Source: Muribaculaceae bacterium
Lineage (GTDB): Bacteria; Bacteroidota; Bacteroidia; Bacteroidales; Muribaculaceae
NCBI GenBank assembly: GCA_017547845.1
Contig: JAFYNZ010000017.1
Span: 29,278-93,277, forward strand
Reading direction: 5' to 3'
Length of the DNA: 64,000 nt
The notes beneath the pieces are model-generated. The model was not told where the DNA came from and made no database searches. It saw only the letters and a list, made by a program, of their open reading frames with translations. The stretch's first letter is position 1, and the number at the start of each line of letters is the position of its first letter. The position numbers and the translations under genes were made by a program. Shown here piece after piece: positions 61,995 through 64,000 of this stretch.

Positions 61995-62035
61995 TTTAAC
62001 GCAAGGAGTATAGCGAGCTATACGACTGAGTTAAA
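61995..62035. repeat. Intergenic palindrome between ahpC and ahpF
   Basis: An inner perfect pair GTATAGC (62008-62014) and GCTATAC (62017-62023), and an outer pair TTTAAC (61995-62000) and GTTAAA (62030-62035). It resembles the repetitive palindromes common in Bacteroidetes intergenic DNA. A further weak GGGAA/TTCCC hairpin follows near 62112-62131. Confidence 0.65.
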
Positions 62036-62183
62036 GGCGAAAAGATATCGCATAAAAGCATAGAGCACACAAAAGGAAGCCCCGAAAACAAAACAAAACA
62101 AATAAATAAATCCGGGAATTTTTAGAAGTTCCCTCTAAACTATCAACTTACAGATTAATTAGCTCCTAAAAATCATTCCTACT

Positions 62184-63740
62184 ATGCTTGACTCAAACAT
62201 TCTTAGCCAGGTTTCCGGCATATTTGCTGCCCTTGATGCCGACTTCACTCTTGCTGCCTCAGTGTCGCAAAGCCGTGAAGAAGCAGCCGAAATCACAGAG
62301 TTCCTTCGCGACTTCGCTTCGACTTCACCTCGACTTTCGGTCACGTTCAGCGAAGCGACCGGCGATACACTCGAGTTTTCCATCCTCAAAAACGGCGAAG
62401 CGACCGGCGTTAAATTCCGTGGTATCCCCAACGGTCACGAATTCACATCGCTACTCCTTGCCATACTCAACGCCGACGGCAAAGGTAAAAACCTTCCCGA
62501 CGAGGCAATCACTCGTCGCATCAAAGCCCTCGCAGGCGAAGTGAAATTGCAGACATTCGTCTCACTCTCATGCACCAACTGCCCCGACATCGTACAGGCC
62601 CTCAACATCATGGCCATTCTCAACCCGGCCGTTACCCACGAGATGATAGACGGTGCGCTATTTCAGCAAGAAGCCGATGCGATGAAGATTCAGGCCGTGC
62701 CGACCGTATATGCCAACGGCAAAATGCTGCACGTCGGTCGTGGCACACTCGGACAGTTGCTCGAAAAACTTGAGCAAGAAGTAGGAGTTACAGCCGACGC
62801 CACAGTCGAAGCAGTCACACGCGACTACGACGTGGTGGTCGCAGGTGGTGGACCCGCAGGATCATCAGCAGCTATCTATCTGGCACGCAAAGGCTTAAAA
62901 GTCGCTATCGTGGCCGAAAACGTCGGTGGTCAGGTCAAAGAGACCGTCGATATCGAAAACCTCATCTCCGTACCTCACACCACAGGTGCTCAACTCGCTA
63001 ACTCCCTCCGTACCCACATCAACGACTATCCGATCGACATCTTCGAAAATCGTCGCATAGCCGGAGCCGATCTCCAAGGCAAACTCAAGACCATCACAGT
63101 CACCGGCGGCGAAACATTCAACTCCAAGGCTGTAATCATCGCCACAGGTGCAGGTTGGCGTAAACTCAACGTGCCGGGAGAAGCCGACTACATTGGTAGG
63201 GGAGTGGCATTCTGCCCTCACTGCGACGGACCGCTCTATGCCGACCGACATGTGGCAGTCATCGGAGGTGGCAATTCCGGCATCGAAGCAGCAATCGACC
63301 TTGCAGGCATCTGTCGCAAAGTGACCGTCATCGAATTTGCCGACACACTCCGTGCCGACCAAGTGCTTCAAGACAAAGCGCGTAGCCTCGGCAACGTAGA
63401 AATATTCATGTCGACACAGACCACCCAAGTCATAGGTAACGGAGAAAAAGTAATCGGAATCCAAGTCAAAGACCGACTCACCAACCAAGAGCGTCGCATC
63501 GACCTCGACGGCATATTTGTCCAAATCGGCCTCACAGCCAACAGTGCTCCGTTTGCCGACCAACTTGCGACCACACCGATAGGCGAAATCATCATCGACG
63601 CCCACTGTCGCACCTCATTGCCGGGCGTATACGCAGCCGGCGACGTCTCAAGCGTGCCTTACAAGCAGATCGTCATCTCCATGGGCGAAGGAGCCAAAGC
63701 AGCCCTCACAGCCTTCGACGACCTAATCCGCACCACCTAA
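62184..63740 (+). CDS. ahpF: Alkyl hydroperoxide reductase subunit F
   Basis: A 518-residue flavoprotein that passes electrons from NADH to AhpC. Two thioredoxin-like folds fill the N-terminus (1-200), the second with Cys130-x2-Cys133 in SCTNCPD. The FAD site is GGGPAGSSAA at about 221-230, the redox Cys344-x2-Cys347 is CPHCDG, and the NAD site is GGGNSGIEAA. It is separated from ahpC by a terminator and repeats; I see no clear promoter of its own. Confidence 0.96.
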   Translation: MLDSNILSQVSGIFAALDADFTLAASVSQSREEAAEITEFLRDFASTSPRLSVTFSEATGDTLEFSILKNGEATGVKFRGIPNGHEFTSLLLAILNADGKGKNLPDEAITRRIKALAGEVKLQTFVSLSCTNCPDIVQALNIMAILNPAVTHEMIDGALFQQEADAMKIQAVPTVYANGKMLHVGRGTLGQLLEKLEQEVGVTADATVEAVTRDYDVVVAGGGPAGSSAAIYLARKGLKVAIVAENVGGQVKETVDIENLISVPHTTGAQLANSLRTHINDYPIDIFENRRIAGADLQGKLKTITVTGGETFNSKAVIIATGAGWRKLNVPGEADYIGRGVAFCPHCDGPLYADRHVAVIGGGNSGIEAAIDLAGICRKVTVIEFADTLRADQVLQDKARSLGNVEIFMSTQTTQVIGNGEKVIGIQVKDRLTNQERRIDLDGIFVQIGLTANSAPFADQLATTPIGEIIIDAHCRTSLPGVYAAGDVSSVPYKQIVISMGEGAKAALTAFDDLIRTT

Positions 63741-63770
63741 CCCCACCCGGGTTGACCTACAGACATACAT

Positions 63771-63806
63771 GGGGCGATAGCAGAAATTATTACTTGCTAT
63801 CGCCCC
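63771..63806. terminator. Stem-loop after ahpF
   Basis: GGGGCGATAGCA (63771-63782) pairs with TGCTATCGCCCC (63795-63806), a perfect 12-bp stem. No T run follows on the plus strand, so it may stabilise the 3' end rather than terminate. Confidence 0.5.
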
Positions 63807-63823
63807 ACACTTCCCTTCCAACA

Positions 63824-63861
63824 CCTCTATCTTATCTATCCCATCTATAGCATCTATTATA
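63824..63861. repeat. 9-bp tandem repeat beside the insertion sequence
   Basis: Units CTTATCTAT, CCCATCTAT and AGCATCTAT, which read ATAGATAAG, ATAGATGGG and ATAGATGCT on the minus strand. The putative IS end begins immediately after, at 63862. Confidence 0.75.
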
Positions 63862-64000
63862 TGTCTTGTCCTAAAATAGATTGACTTCGGAATTAAACTA
63901 AATTCAGTATGAACAATCAAAAAGGAAAGTCCTTTACGGACGAAGAACGGCGAGCAATTGTACAAGAATATCTAGACCTAGGTCCAGGACGGTGGAAAAA
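63862..64000 (+). mobile_element. Left end of an insertion sequence (truncated by window)
   Basis: A terminus-like sequence TGTCTTGTCCTAAAATAGAT is followed, 47 bp in, by a transposase-like open frame. This arrangement recalls IS3-family elements of Bacteroidetes. The right end and target duplication lie outside the window. Confidence 0.5.
63909..64000 (+). CDS. Transposase-like protein, N-terminal fragment
   Basis: An ATG at 63909 opens a frame still open at the window end (30 residues, MNNQKGKSFTDEERRAIVQE onward). The start resembles the helix-turn-helix beginning of IS3-type OrfA proteins (a basic start, then DEERRAIVQEYL). Too short for a firm family call. Confidence 0.45.
   Translation, partial: MNNQKGKSFTDEERRAIVQEYLDLGPGRWK

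Overview
This window is chromosomal DNA from a member of the Bacteroidales (phylum Bacteroidota). Three things point there. Many promoters follow the Bacteroidetes pattern (TTTG or TTG, about 20 bp, then TANNTTTG). The families include carboxypeptidase-domain/TonB receptors, a DUF5686 protein, a BT_3928-type DoxX protein, a DUF1599 protein and a primary sigma factor of only 286 residues. The histidine-degradation operon uses a long 662-residue urocanate hydratase and a free-standing cyclodeaminase. The genus cannot be fixed from the sequence alone.

Layout, left to right. 0.1-4 kb: a minus-strand operon of an outer-membrane beta-barrel protein, a PadR regulator and a PspC membrane protein. 4.5-12 kb: a DMT transporter, then (minus) an S9 lipoprotein peptidase and carAB. 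12.3-16.1 kb (plus): Yip1-like protein, smpB, a U32 peptidase-family protein and a cation efflux protein. 16.3-18.6 kb (minus): a small acidic protein plus the agmatine-to-putrescine genes aguA and aguB. 18.7-20.7 kb: DUF1599 and BT_3928/DoxX. 20.8-27.2 kb: complete histidine utilisation operon hutU-ftcD-hutI-fchA-hutH, followed by a nitroreductase. 28.1-35.1 kb (minus): rpoD, isochorismate synthase, rimO, ftsY and DUF5686. 35.2-36.9 kb: CYTH, KdsC-like phosphatase and Maf. 36.9-38.1 kb: a 1.24 kb gene-free, repeat-rich stretch with an unassigned promoter. 38.1-41.7 kb: TonB receptor and ROK kinase. 41.8-46.9 kb (minus): nucleotide-sugar cluster ugd-rfbA-rfbC-rfbB-DegT aminotransferase, with no rfbD. 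47.2-48.2 kb: rpiB, folB and two identical tRNA-Arg(ACG) genes. 48.4-54.3 kb: GH25 lysozyme, an HEFGH metallopeptidase, HAD hydrolase, DUF1460 protein and enolase. 54.4-58.1 kb (minus): DMT transporter, dnaJ, grpE, ispE. 58.2-63.7 kb (plus): MATE pump, ECF sigma factor, oxyR, ahpC and ahpF, a peroxide-stress block. The right edge enters what looks like an insertion sequence.

Most of the window is ordinary core genome; I see no defence island, prophage or CRISPR array. What the genes do not explain is mainly intergenic. A 9-bp tandem repeat (ATAGATNNN-like) occurs at five loci and twice runs through a stop codon. The 37-kb gap carries a 34-bp inverted repeat, 18-bp tandem units and a promoter with no gene behind it. 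A 40-bp dispersed repeat has copies at 16.2 and 61.9 kb. Other points of interest are a perfect ATAG-N7-CTAT palindrome upstream of ahpC, an A19-U56 covariation in the twin tRNA-Arg genes, a DnaJ that has lost one zinc-binding cysteine, and a MATE gene that appears to be transcribed leaderless.
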